IMG/VR virus record: IMGVR_UViG_3300035145_004205
Coordinates: 1 to 30,734 of that record
DNA from: a virus
DNA: 30,734 bases
Direction: 5' to 3' (one strand)
Positions 14,989 to 21,850 of this stretch are shown in pieces. The position numbers were made by a program, and so were the translations under genes. The notes under the pieces are model-generated. The model worked only from the letters and a program-made list of their open reading frames with translations, made no database searches and was not told where the DNA came from. Within the stretch, counting starts at the first letter, position 1. Each line of letters begins with the position of its first letter.

Positions 14989-17474
14989 AATATAGTCTTA
15001 AAAACGAATATAAAAAATTACTTAACGAAGAAATAGTCTCTGTAATAAGAAGCTCTAATTATGCTGAAGAGATATATGATGTAAATTTCGATCCTAGTAC
15101 AGGAAAAATAATTTCAGGCGAAAAGTTTGAACCTACACAAAATACAGCTGACAGAACTTATAGAAAAATATTTGATGAATCATTAATAGCACAACAATTT
15201 ACTATTGAGTCTAGATTAAAAATAATATCTTTTTTAAATAAACTAATGAGACCAGATGCAACAGGCTCCTACAAAGGATATGGCATATTACAACCTTGTC
15301 CAAGCAATCCAATCGAAATTGTTGATCGTTTAAACAGACATTTTCGTGAGACTATTGAATGGAGACCTTCAAACAAAATTGGAAGAGGCGAAGTTTCTAT
15401 AAGGCTTGCTTTTTCAAGTAAGATTAACAACTTAAAAGAAGGTGAAGATGCAAGTAATTACAGAGAGCCTGATTTTATTGGATGGAATGAAAGAAACCAA
15501 CAAACAATCAAGCTATCAATAAAAAGTTTTGTATCTATAAAAAAGCAAGGTGCTGATCAAGCTGGAACTGTTAGAACTGGAACAAATCTAGACCCTTTGA
15601 TAATTGACATACTTGAAAAACTTAGTAAAGAAGTATTTAACGGCACCGAATATACGTCAGTTTGGAACCCTAAAAATAAAATAATTACTAATCAAAAAAC
15701 AGGAATCAATCATAAAGCTTTTAGAGAAATTGTTAATCATTATACAGAAAATGACAGCGTTACAAATAAACTGCAAAAATTAAACAAAATCAAAATATAT
15801 CTTCAAAATATCAAGAGACAAATTATTAAAGAGCACGGCGCTGTAGGTATTATTGCAATTAAAAAAAATAAAACATTTGACTATATAAGTCCTGACCAAT
15901 TCGATAGAATATCTATATACACTTTTAATGGCAAGAGGTTTTTCTTTTATATGCCAGAAGATGACTCTGAAGCTGGAAGATCAAGCTGGGAACTAGAATT
16001 AAATGATATGATTATAGAGCAAGAAAATCTTTTAAGTCAAACAGATCAAATTCCTACTGAAAATTCTTCTTATGTTCCTCAAGGCAAGGTGTTAAAAGAA
16101 GTCTATTCGTACTTATTTAAAAAAAAACTAATTAGCGAGGGTGGATTAGCAGGTCATATGATGCATCCTTATGAAGCATTAGATATGACACCAAGACAGA
16201 TAATTGATAGAATAAAAGAATATAGTAATTCACAAAAGATTATAGAAAAAGTCGACGGACAAAACTTATTCTTTACAGTCGAAAAAGACGGTACTCTTAT
16301 GTTCGCACGTAATAAAGAAGATATGACACATAATGACTTAGTAGAAAAGTTTACTAACCACCCCGCAGAAGTTCCGTTTGTTACAGGTGGCAACGCTATT
16401 AAAAAAGGTGTAGACCAGTGGTTATCTTCAGCAGGTGCATTTGGAAGTCAAGAAATATTAGATATCTTTCATCCAGATGGTGAAGCTAGATCATTTATAA
16501 ACTTTGAAATTATGCACAAAGACCACCCAAATCAATTAGAATACGGAGAAAACTTTATTGTTTTTCATAGTATTGTTGATTTTATCAATGGAAGGGAAGC
16601 AGTTTATTCTTCAAACAACAGTCAAAGGCTTAATAAATTAATTAATCTTATGAAGCCAGGCATTGAATCTTCTGGTTATACATTAGCGTCTAATAGAACA
16701 GTTGATATTAATAAACTTACAAACGTACAGATAACTCATTATGTAGATAGAATCAAAGAAATTGCTAATCGGCTAGACATTACTGAGACTGAGTTCCTTG
16801 GAGACGGAGTAGAAAAACAAATCAAAAAACAATTAGATGCTGAAGGTATTGACATCAGCGATGAAGCAATAAAAATTTTATATGACTTTGCGCTTTATGG
16901 CGAAGATAGACTAGGCAATAAAATAAAAAGTAAAGACTTTACTAGACTAATGAAGTCTGACGATGTAAAAAAACTAAGAGATATCAATTTAACTAGTGCT
17001 AACAAAGCAGCAGCTAAAGTAAGAAATATTTTGTCTCCGTTTAAAGATATATTTGTTGATCTAGGTATAGATTTGCTAGACGGTACACCTTCAGCATATA
17101 TGGATTCAGAAACTGACTTGAGAAATATTGATAATTTGCGTGACAAGCTAGAGACTGCAATTGATGATCTAAGAATGTACATGAACAGTACACCAGAAAA
17201 CGAATGGGATTCAGTAGTAACTAGACTTAAACCTCACTATGACAAAGTTGTCGAAGTAGGTGTGTACAACACAATATCAACGTCAGTTGAAGGCGGCGTT
17301 TACGACTATCAAGGTGATCTATTAAAAGTTACTGGCGGATTTGCACCGATGAATCAGATTTTAGGCGCAGCATACAGAGATAAAAAAGGTATATTTACAA
17401 CCTTTAAACAAAAGTTTATGCATCAGGAATCAAATAGAAGATCTTTAAAATCTGTTTTTAGTTCAATCTTCTAA
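14985..17474 (+). CDS. Nuclease-like plus ligase-like fusion with capsid-targeting leader
   Basis: An 829-residue protein beginning MKYSLKNEYKKLLNE|E. Residues 130-185 look like a PD-(D/E)xK-type nuclease core: GRGEVSIRLAF (133-143), PDFIGW (Asp163) and LSIKSF (Lys180), although the usual Glu of ExK is replaced by Ser. Around residue 386 begins GGLAGHMMHPYEALDMT, then the nucleotidyltransferase motif I EKVDGQNLFF with Lys422 as likely AMP-attachment site, FARNKEDM (motif III-like) and INFEIM (motif IIIa/IV). This is the covalent nucleotidyltransferase fold of RNA and DNA ligases. The last 270 residues are unassigned. A packaged protein that can both cut and seal nucleic acid ends is suggested; substrate (DNA or RNA) is unknown. 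Confidence 0.68.
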   Translation: MKYSLKNEYKKLLNEEIVSVIRSSNYAEEIYDVNFDPSTGKIISGEKFEPTQNTADRTYRKIFDESLIAQQFTIESRLKIISFLNKLMRPDATGSYKGYGILQPCPSNPIEIVDRLNRHFRETIEWRPSNKIGRGEVSIRLAFSSKINNLKEGEDASNYREPDFIGWNERNQQTIKLSIKSFVSIKKQGADQAGTVRTGTNLDPLIIDILEKLSKEVFNGTEYTSVWNPKNKIITNQKTGINHKAFREIVNHYTENDSVTNKLQKLNKIKIYLQNIKRQIIKEHGAVGIIAIKKNKTFDYISPDQFDRISIYTFNGKRFFFYMPEDDSEAGRSSWELELNDMIIEQENLLSQTDQIPTENSSYVPQGKVLKEVYSYLFKKKLISEGGLAGHMMHPYEALDMTPRQIIDRIKEYSNSQKIIEKVDGQNLFFTVEKDGTLMFARNKEDMTHNDLVEKFTNHPAEVPFVTGGNAIKKGVDQWLSSAGAFGSQEILDIFHPDGEARSFINFEIMHKDHPNQLEYGENFIVFHSIVDFINGREAVYSSNNSQRLNKLINLMKPGIESSGYTLASNRTVDINKLTNVQITHYVDRIKEIANRLDITETEFLGDGVEKQIKKQLDAEGIDISDEAIKILYDFALYGEDRLGNKIKSKDFTRLMKSDDVKKLRDINLTSANKAAAKVRNILSPFKDIFVDLGIDLLDGTPSAYMDSETDLRNIDNLRDKLETAIDDLRMYMNSTPENEWDSVVTRLKPHYDKVVEVGVYNTISTSVEGGVYDYQGDLLKVTGGFAPMNQILGAAYRDKKGIFTTFKQKFMHQESNRRSLKSVFSSIF

Positions 17475-18066
17475 ATAAAATATTAAAGATTTCTTCTTTA
17501 TCTTCGTCTGATATTTCTCTTGGTAAACCATCCAAAAATAAAAACTTATCCTCAGAAGCATTTGACAAGTAAGAGCGCATTAGTGTACCGCTAATTGCCA
17601 TTGTGTCTTCACCTCTAAGTAAGGTTCTTAAATAAACTCGATCAATAATCGGCGCGTAATACTTTGAAGAATATCTATTTTCATCTTCCTCACCTGTATA
17701 TATTGCATAAGTTGTTTCATCGTTTTTTATCGATGCTTCTTCAAGCTTTTTATAAACATTACCAACAGGTGAGCCACCAAAAACACACAAAGCATTTTGA
17801 GGCAAGTATTTTGAAATGATTGTTTCCCAAATAATTTTCATGTCTTCACCAAATATAGTGACTTCACCTTTTCTTTTTCTGTCAGATGTTGAAACATATA
17901 TAATAACTTGCTTGCATTCATCGCATGCTTTTCTTATTAATGACATATGTCCTTCATGAAAAGGTTTAGCTGACATCGGTACAAGACCAATATCATATTG
18001 ACCTTCTAAGTCATAGTCTTCGTTTATAAAGCTACGCCAATTTTCAAGCAATATATTTGATTTCAT
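17458..18066 (-). CDS. HxGH nucleotidyltransferase (NMNAT/cytidylyltransferase-like) with leader
   Basis: A 202-residue Rossmann-type nucleotidyltransferase: GLVPMSAKPFHEGHMSLIRKA (H37 and H40 of the HxGH motif) and ISGTLMRSYL (158-167, the ISxTxxR motif), as in NMN adenylyltransferases, PPAT and cytidylyltransferases. It starts MKSNILLENWRSFINE|D, fitting the packaged-protein leader. Possible products are NAD+ (from NMN and ATP) or a CDP-linked compound; sequence alone does not decide. A link to NAD+ is attractive because the window also encodes a NAD+-using ADP-ribosyltransferase-like protein. The gene's 3' end overlaps the convergent 829-aa gene by 17 bases, and its start overlaps the stop of the 97-aa gene. 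Confidence 0.75.
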   Translation of the reverse strand: MKSNILLENWRSFINEDYDLEGQYDIGLVPMSAKPFHEGHMSLIRKACDECKQVIIYVSTSDRKRKGEVTIFGEDMKIIWETIISKYLPQNALCVFGGSPVGNVYKKLEEASIKNDETTYAIYTGEEDENRYSSKYYAPIIDRVYLRTLLRGEDTMAISGTLMRSYLSNASEDKFLFLDGLPREISDEDKEEIFNILFRRLN

Positions 18067-18356
18067 TTAAATATTCTCATAGAGGTTGTAATATAAGTTC
18101 TTAAATCATCTTCAGAAAGTTCTTTATCCATACACTTCTTTGCTATCTTTGAACTTAAATAGTTTGTAACAGTTTCAAGATCAGCGCTACTTTTAGCTAG
18201 CTTATAATGACACCATTGTGGTAAATCATCTTCGTCATCAAGTAACTGATAAAGATTGTACATGTCTCTTGCCATACTTAGAAGAGTTGTTTTTGCCATT
18301 CTACCTTCGCCAGCATCGGACTTTACTTTGCCATAATCTAAATTTCTTCCGCTCAT
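18063..18356 (-). CDS. 97-aa conserved phage unknown
   Basis: Helical 97-residue protein with GEGRMAKTTLLSMARDMYNL (about 16-35), an acidic patch DDEDDLPQWCHYKLAKS (about 40-56) and a C-terminal helix. The arrangement 'EGRMAK..L..MA....L......DD.LP.W...K...A' is one I recognise from many T4-like marine phages as a conserved protein without known function. It sits between the lipoprotein gene (one base gap) and the nucleotidyltransferase gene (four-base overlap), so all three are translated together. Confidence 0.7.
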   Translation of the reverse strand: MSGRNLDYGKVKSDAGEGRMAKTTLLSMARDMYNLYQLLDDEDDLPQWCHYKLAKSSADLETVTNYLSSKIAKKCMDKELSEDDLRTYITTSMRIFK

Positions 18357-18357
18357 T

Positions 18358-20103
18358 TTATTCTCCGCAAGGTGGTATTAAACATTCTGGTAATGGTAAT
18401 GTTGACTGCATAGCTTCTTCGCAACTAGTTGCAACTGATAGTTCTGGTGCCCAAGCCCAAGAATTCATCATTATAAAGCCTGCATGATTTGCAAAACCGT
18501 TAATGTCATAAGTAATTATTTCAGACAACTTTATATATCTACTAGTTTGTCTAAAGAATATACCGTATCTTCCACGAGGAATATAACCGCTGTAACTGAA
18601 AGTTGTTGAACTGCTATTAGAATTTACAATAGTCTGTGATATACTTTCGCCATTACCTTCTGTTACAACTTTGCCGCTACTCAAACTCTCAGACATGTTC
18701 CAAACCCTACCAGAAGATAATGAAGATGACTCAGAAATAGAGTTTGATGTTGAACTTGATAAAACATATGCACCGCTTAAAGAATGACTTCTGGAATCAT
18801 TCTGAACACTTCCGTAGGATCTTCCATTTTGTGCCGAGCCACCTGTAGAATATCCTCTACTTTCTGAATTTGTTTCACTAGAAGAGCTTCCACTAGATTC
18901 TCCCCACCCTCTAGATACACCTGCAGATACTTCGATCTTTCCGCTCGCTTTAGCCAAGAAAGGAAGTGAGCCTTCTCCGCTTGCACCTACAGTTGTTGAA
19001 CCATTTACTCCTGTGTTTGTACTTTGACTTTGATTTTGACCCTCTGTTGAAGACGAAGACTCATCTAAAGACCAAGACCAATTCTCGCCTTCTGAAGTAT
19101 TGAAAGAAATATTATTGCTTTCTCCTTCGCTTTGTGTTTCTGAAAAAGACTCTGATTGTGTTTCAGAATTTAACATTGAAGATGAGTTAACTGTACCTTG
19201 TGTTTCACCAACAGAAATACCTTCTGATATTACTCTGCTCTCATTAGAAGAGAAACTATTACTCCAGTTATTATTGATTGTTATTGAAACGCTATTTTGT
19301 CTTGTCTCTGAAGTTGACTCAGAATATTGAACATTACTTCCAATAGTTCCAGGAATACAACCTGTAACAGGAACAGGTTCATAGACCTCAGCTAATTCGT
19401 GACTTCCAAAATGTTTAACTTCAACAGGCCGAACAACTTTGACAGGAAGAACAGTTTCTGCACTATTGTTATCCATATCAAAAACAGAAATTTTTATCAA
19501 GGCAATATAAAAAGATAAATCACTAGAAACTTCTTTAAACACTATGTTAGGTAGATAGTCTATTGAAACTGGTGAGTTAAACTCATGAACAAACTGGTAG
19601 CTTTCATATGGCGTTTCTATATCATAGACAAACTTAACAGGCATGATTTTTAGTGTAGAAACTGTTAAGTTATTACTTACATCATTAATTACGTTTCCTG
19701 AAAGTGATTCGCAACCATCAGAGTTACAAAGACTTTCGACAACAACAGAAGGCTGAATGTCTATATCGATAGCTTGTGTATAGATTTCTGATGGCGTGTT
19801 AATAGCACAATCAAAAAAATAGTTTTGATGAGGAGATATTTGCTTATTTAAAAATCGATTAATTACAAACTTGTTATCTTTTCTAAGTAAGTTATATTTT
19901 TCTATAGAGTCATTCAAACTAGATGATTTAAGTAAACATGAAATGTCTGTTACATTAATTTCTTTTCTATCTATAGAAAACTCTACTATCTCTCCAGAAG
20001 TTAAGCTTGAATTTTCAATACTCAAAATCTTTCCTTGCTTTACATTGCCTTGAGCACAAGACAAAAATATAATTCCAATTAATAGTAAAATTATTTTTTT
20101 CAT
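18358..20103 (-). CDS. Large Ser-rich lipoprotein
   Basis: A 581-residue protein with a lipoprotein signal peptide: MKK, a hydrophobic stretch ILLLIGIIFL, then S-C at residue 16 as the lipidation site. Residues of roughly 50-260 look like beta-sandwich domains, followed by a GCIPGTIG segment. A long low-complexity zone rich in S, E, N, G and T comes next (about 265-500), and a folded C-terminal part with YIPRGRYGIFFRQTSRYIKL and MNSWAWAPELS. The layout (GCIPG, Ser-rich zone, FxRQTxRY, WxWAPxL) resembles lipoproteins I recall from myxobacteria and Bdellovibrio relatives. It would sit in the host envelope, where superinfection exclusion or surface change is possible. Host acquisition is inferred. 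Confidence 0.7.
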   Translation of the reverse strand: MKKIILLLIGIIFLSCAQGNVKQGKILSIENSSLTSGEIVEFSIDRKEINVTDISCLLKSSSLNDSIEKYNLLRKDNKFVINRFLNKQISPHQNYFFDCAINTPSEIYTQAIDIDIQPSVVVESLCNSDGCESLSGNVINDVSNNLTVSTLKIMPVKFVYDIETPYESYQFVHEFNSPVSIDYLPNIVFKEVSSDLSFYIALIKISVFDMDNNSAETVLPVKVVRPVEVKHFGSHELAEVYEPVPVTGCIPGTIGSNVQYSESTSETRQNSVSITINNNWSNSFSSNESRVISEGISVGETQGTVNSSSMLNSETQSESFSETQSEGESNNISFNTSEGENWSWSLDESSSSTEGQNQSQSTNTGVNGSTTVGASGEGSLPFLAKASGKIEVSAGVSRGWGESSGSSSSETNSESRGYSTGGSAQNGRSYGSVQNDSRSHSLSGAYVLSSSTSNSISESSSLSSGRVWNMSESLSSGKVVTEGNGESISQTIVNSNSSSTTFSYSGYIPRGRYGIFFRQTSRYIKLSEIITYDINGFANHAGFIMMNSWAWAPELSVATSCEEAMQSTLPLPECLIPPCGE

Positions 20104-20124
20104 GTTTTTACCTTACGTTTTTAG

Positions 20125-20316
20125 TTATGAGTCGTAATATTTTTTTCTTTTTCTACCGTAACAATCTTTTAAAACATCTTTCTGGTAAGAATCTTCATTG
20201 CTAAAATCTTGATTACAACTGCTAGAGTCTTTGGACTTTTCTACTTTTCTACTTTTATTAACTTTAAATAAGTCTTTAATGTAAAAAAAGAAATCAGTCC
20301 ACTCAGCTTTGTTCAT
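20125..20316 (-). CDS. 63-aa Lys/Ser-rich unknown
   Basis: The frame is open for 25 further codons upstream, deep inside the preceding gene, so I take the internal ATG at 20316, which leaves a 14-base overlap with the 99-aa gene. The product starts MNKAEWTDFFFYIKDLFKV and continues with K/S-rich sequence ending in GRKRKKYYDS. There is no recognisable domain. The Shine-Dalgarno is poor (A-rich), suggesting coupling with the upstream gene. Could be a minor accessory protein; reality as a gene is moderately supported by position and strand. Confidence 0.5.
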   Translation of the reverse strand: MNKAEWTDFFFYIKDLFKVNKSRKVEKSKDSSSCNQDFSNEDSYQKDVLKDCYGRKRKKYYDS

Positions 20317-20602
20317 TTTTTCTTTTTCGACTTTTTCTTTTAGGTTTAGTTGCAGCAGGCTTTTTAACTTCTTTAGTTTTTGTTTCCTCAACAGGAGGAG
20401 GTGTAGGAGGTGCTAAATCAATTAAAACTTTTTGTCTTGCTTTGTCAAACAACTCCCTACTAGGAGGTGTTACGTTTTTATTTCTAAAGTAATCTGAAAT
20501 GTCTTCGTAACTAATTTCTTTATTTCGCAATAAAAAATTGTATAAACTAAATTTTTTACGGCTGCAAAATAAACTAAAGTTTATTAAATATTCGTCTTTC
20601 AT
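20303..20602 (-). CDS. 99-aa unknown with Pro- and Lys-rich tail
   Basis: The N-terminal 60 residues look folded and helical (INFSLFCSRKKFSLYNFLLR, EISYEDISDYFRNK). A proline tract APPTPPPVEE follows around residue 64, and the tail is basic (KKPAATKPKRKSRKRK). Its start overlaps the stop of the HTH gene (TAATG), placing it in the sigma-factor transcript. A short folded head with a basic, flexible tail could bind RNA polymerase or nucleic acid, but there is no direct evidence. Confidence 0.6.
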   Translation of the reverse strand: MKDEYLINFSLFCSRKKFSLYNFLLRNKEISYEDISDYFRNKNVTPPSRELFDKARQKVLIDLAPPTPPPVEETKTKEVKKPAATKPKRKSRKRKNEQS

Positions 20603-20853
20603 TATCTTCTCTTTAATAGTTCAATAACTGATTCTTGAAAATCAGGTGACTTTGCAATATTAAATATCTCTTCTTTACTATGATTTAACTCATATTTTTT
20701 TGAAATATTTTCAGCAATCTTAACAAACGATCTATTGATAATATTTCTTACAGTTGAGTGATTCATTTTATCTCCGTCGTTTGTCATGACTTTAGCGATA
20801 TCATGAAGACCTAGTCCTGTGTTTTTTACTGTTACGTATTTTTTAGCTTTCAA
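20602..20853 (-). CDS. Small HTH protein resembling sigma region 4
   Basis: An 83-residue protein with a TTG start at 20853, inside the last codons of the sigma-factor gene and in its +1 frame (11-base overlap). Residues 14-50 read as an HTH close to sigma-70 region 4.2: LGLHDIAKVMTNDGDKMNHSTVRNIINRSFVKIAENI, where helix 2, a turn with an insertion, and the recognition helix STVRNIINRS align with E-I-[AG]...S...VR.I...A..K[LI]. Because the sigma protein upstream ends right after region 4.1, this protein may supply the missing -35-binding module in trans, or by a frameshift. The role is inferred; the HTH is reasonably clear. Confidence 0.65.
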   Translation of the reverse strand: MKAKKYVTVKNTGLGLHDIAKVMTNDGDKMNHSTVRNIINRSFVKIAENISKKYELNHSKEEIFNIAKSPDFQESVIELLKRR

Positions 20854-21595
20854 GGTATTTTCTCATTTCTGGTGTTATTGGAAATTTTTCAAAGTTATCG
20901 TCATTATTATTAATCCCAAATCGAAGTCTAATGATTTTTTCTTCTTTTGGCGTTAAAAGTGATAAGCTTTCTTCTACAATCTGATTTAACTCTTTGTTTT
21001 CTAAAGAAGTTGCCGGATTTGAAAACTCAGACGTGTCTTCTATTTTGTTTAGTAAACTAAAAGTATTTGACTCATCATTGCTGTTATCAATAGAAGCAAT
21101 ATGCTTATTAGACTTTAATGTATATTTTATTTTCTTTACAGGTTCATCTACTAGCTTTGATATCTCTTGTAGCGTTGGATTTCTGCCATTTTTATTTTCA
21201 AATGCAGTAATTTCTTTTTTGATTTTTGCATTTAAAAGTCTTGAATGTGTCGGTACTTTAATATTTGTAGAGTTTTCGTTTATGTATTGCAACGCTGCTT
21301 GTTTAATCCACCAGCAGGCGTATGTACTAAACTTATAACCTAATTCAGGATCAAACTTATTTACTGCTTTAAGAAGACCAATACTGCTTTCTTGAAGTAG
21401 ATCCTCAAAGTCAAGATCTTTTCTGTGATATTTTTTTGCAATAGAAATAACAAGTCTATAGTTTGACTCAATCAGTTTTTTTCTTGCTGACTCGTCACCT
21501 TTCTTAATTCTTCTAGAAAGTTCTATTTCTTGTTTTTTTGTAAGCAAAGGATTTTGTTTAATGATACGTGAATAGTCTGAACTAATAGCTGCCAT
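20843..21595 (-). CDS. Sigma-70 family factor lacking region 4.2
   Basis: A 250-residue sigma factor. Region 1.2/2 is well conserved: LTKKQEIELSRRIKKGD (18-34), LIESNYRLVISIAKKY, DLDFEDLLQESSIGLLKAVNKFDPELGYKFSTYACWWIKQA (60-100, regions 2.1-2.4). Region 3 is TLQEISKLVDEPV (141-153). Region 4.1 begins LTPKEEKIIRLRFGI (214-228), but the protein then ends in a short unrelated tail (NNNDDNFEKFPITPEMRKYLES) with no DNA-binding HTH. It resembles group 1-3 bacterial sigma more than T4 gp55. It probably redirects host RNA polymerase to phage promoters, with the -35-reading part perhaps given by the overlapping downstream ORF. A GTGTAA promoter precedes it. Confidence 0.85.
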   Translation of the reverse strand: MAAISSDYSRIIKQNPLLTKKQEIELSRRIKKGDESARKKLIESNYRLVISIAKKYHRKDLDFEDLLQESSIGLLKAVNKFDPELGYKFSTYACWWIKQAALQYINENSTNIKVPTHSRLLNAKIKKEITAFENKNGRNPTLQEISKLVDEPVKKIKYTLKSNKHIASIDNSNDESNTFSLLNKIEDTSEFSNPATSLENKELNQIVEESLSLLTPKEEKIIRLRFGINNNDDNFEKFPITPEMRKYLES

Positions 21596-21629
21596 TTATT
21601 TTCCTTTAATTAATATAATATTTTTGTTT

Positions 21630-21658
21630 ATAATATTATATGTCAATTATTATTACAC
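21630..21658 (-). promoter_or_regulatory. GTGTAA-17-TATTAT promoter of the sigma gene
   Basis: Minus strand: GTGTAA (21653-21658), 17-base spacer, TATTAT (21630-21635), 35 bases before the ATG at 21595. The -35 box lies within the last codons of the 62-aa gene. A TTGACA also lies in the spacer but has no well-placed -10. Confidence 0.6.
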
Positions 21659-21824
21659 GCTTAGGTTCTTTCTTTTCTTCTTGCGTAATAACAGAGTTGT
21701 AATCATAACTGTTAGGTGATTCAATACGTAACAGTCTATCATTTTCGTCTTTGATTTGTTGGTCTCTTTTATTCTTCTCAATTAAGAGATCAGTCAAAAC
21801 GTCTATGTCTATTTTCGTAGTCAT
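21636..21824 (-). CDS. 62-aa acidic/basic unknown
   Basis: A 62-residue charged protein (IDIDVLTDLLIEKNKRDQQI ... KKEPKRVIIIDI), probably one helix plus a C-terminal strand. Start at 21824 is backed by TTAAGGAGA seven bases upstream, a strong Shine-Dalgarno. It lies between groEL and the sigma gene. Its last codons contain the -35 box of the sigma promoter. No known domain. Confidence 0.65.
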   Translation of the reverse strand: MTTKIDIDVLTDLLIEKNKRDQQIKDENDRLLRIESPNSYDYNSVITQEEKKEPKRVIIIDI

Positions 21825-21850
21825 TGATGTCTCCTTAAAAATGTATTATA

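Noticed and set aside
18600-19330. Tandem DNA repeat or mobile element in the Ser-rich stretch
   Set aside because: The low complexity is in the protein (Ser codons TCT/TCA/AGT/AGC mixed); I see no regular DNA repeat unit, inverted ends or transposase.
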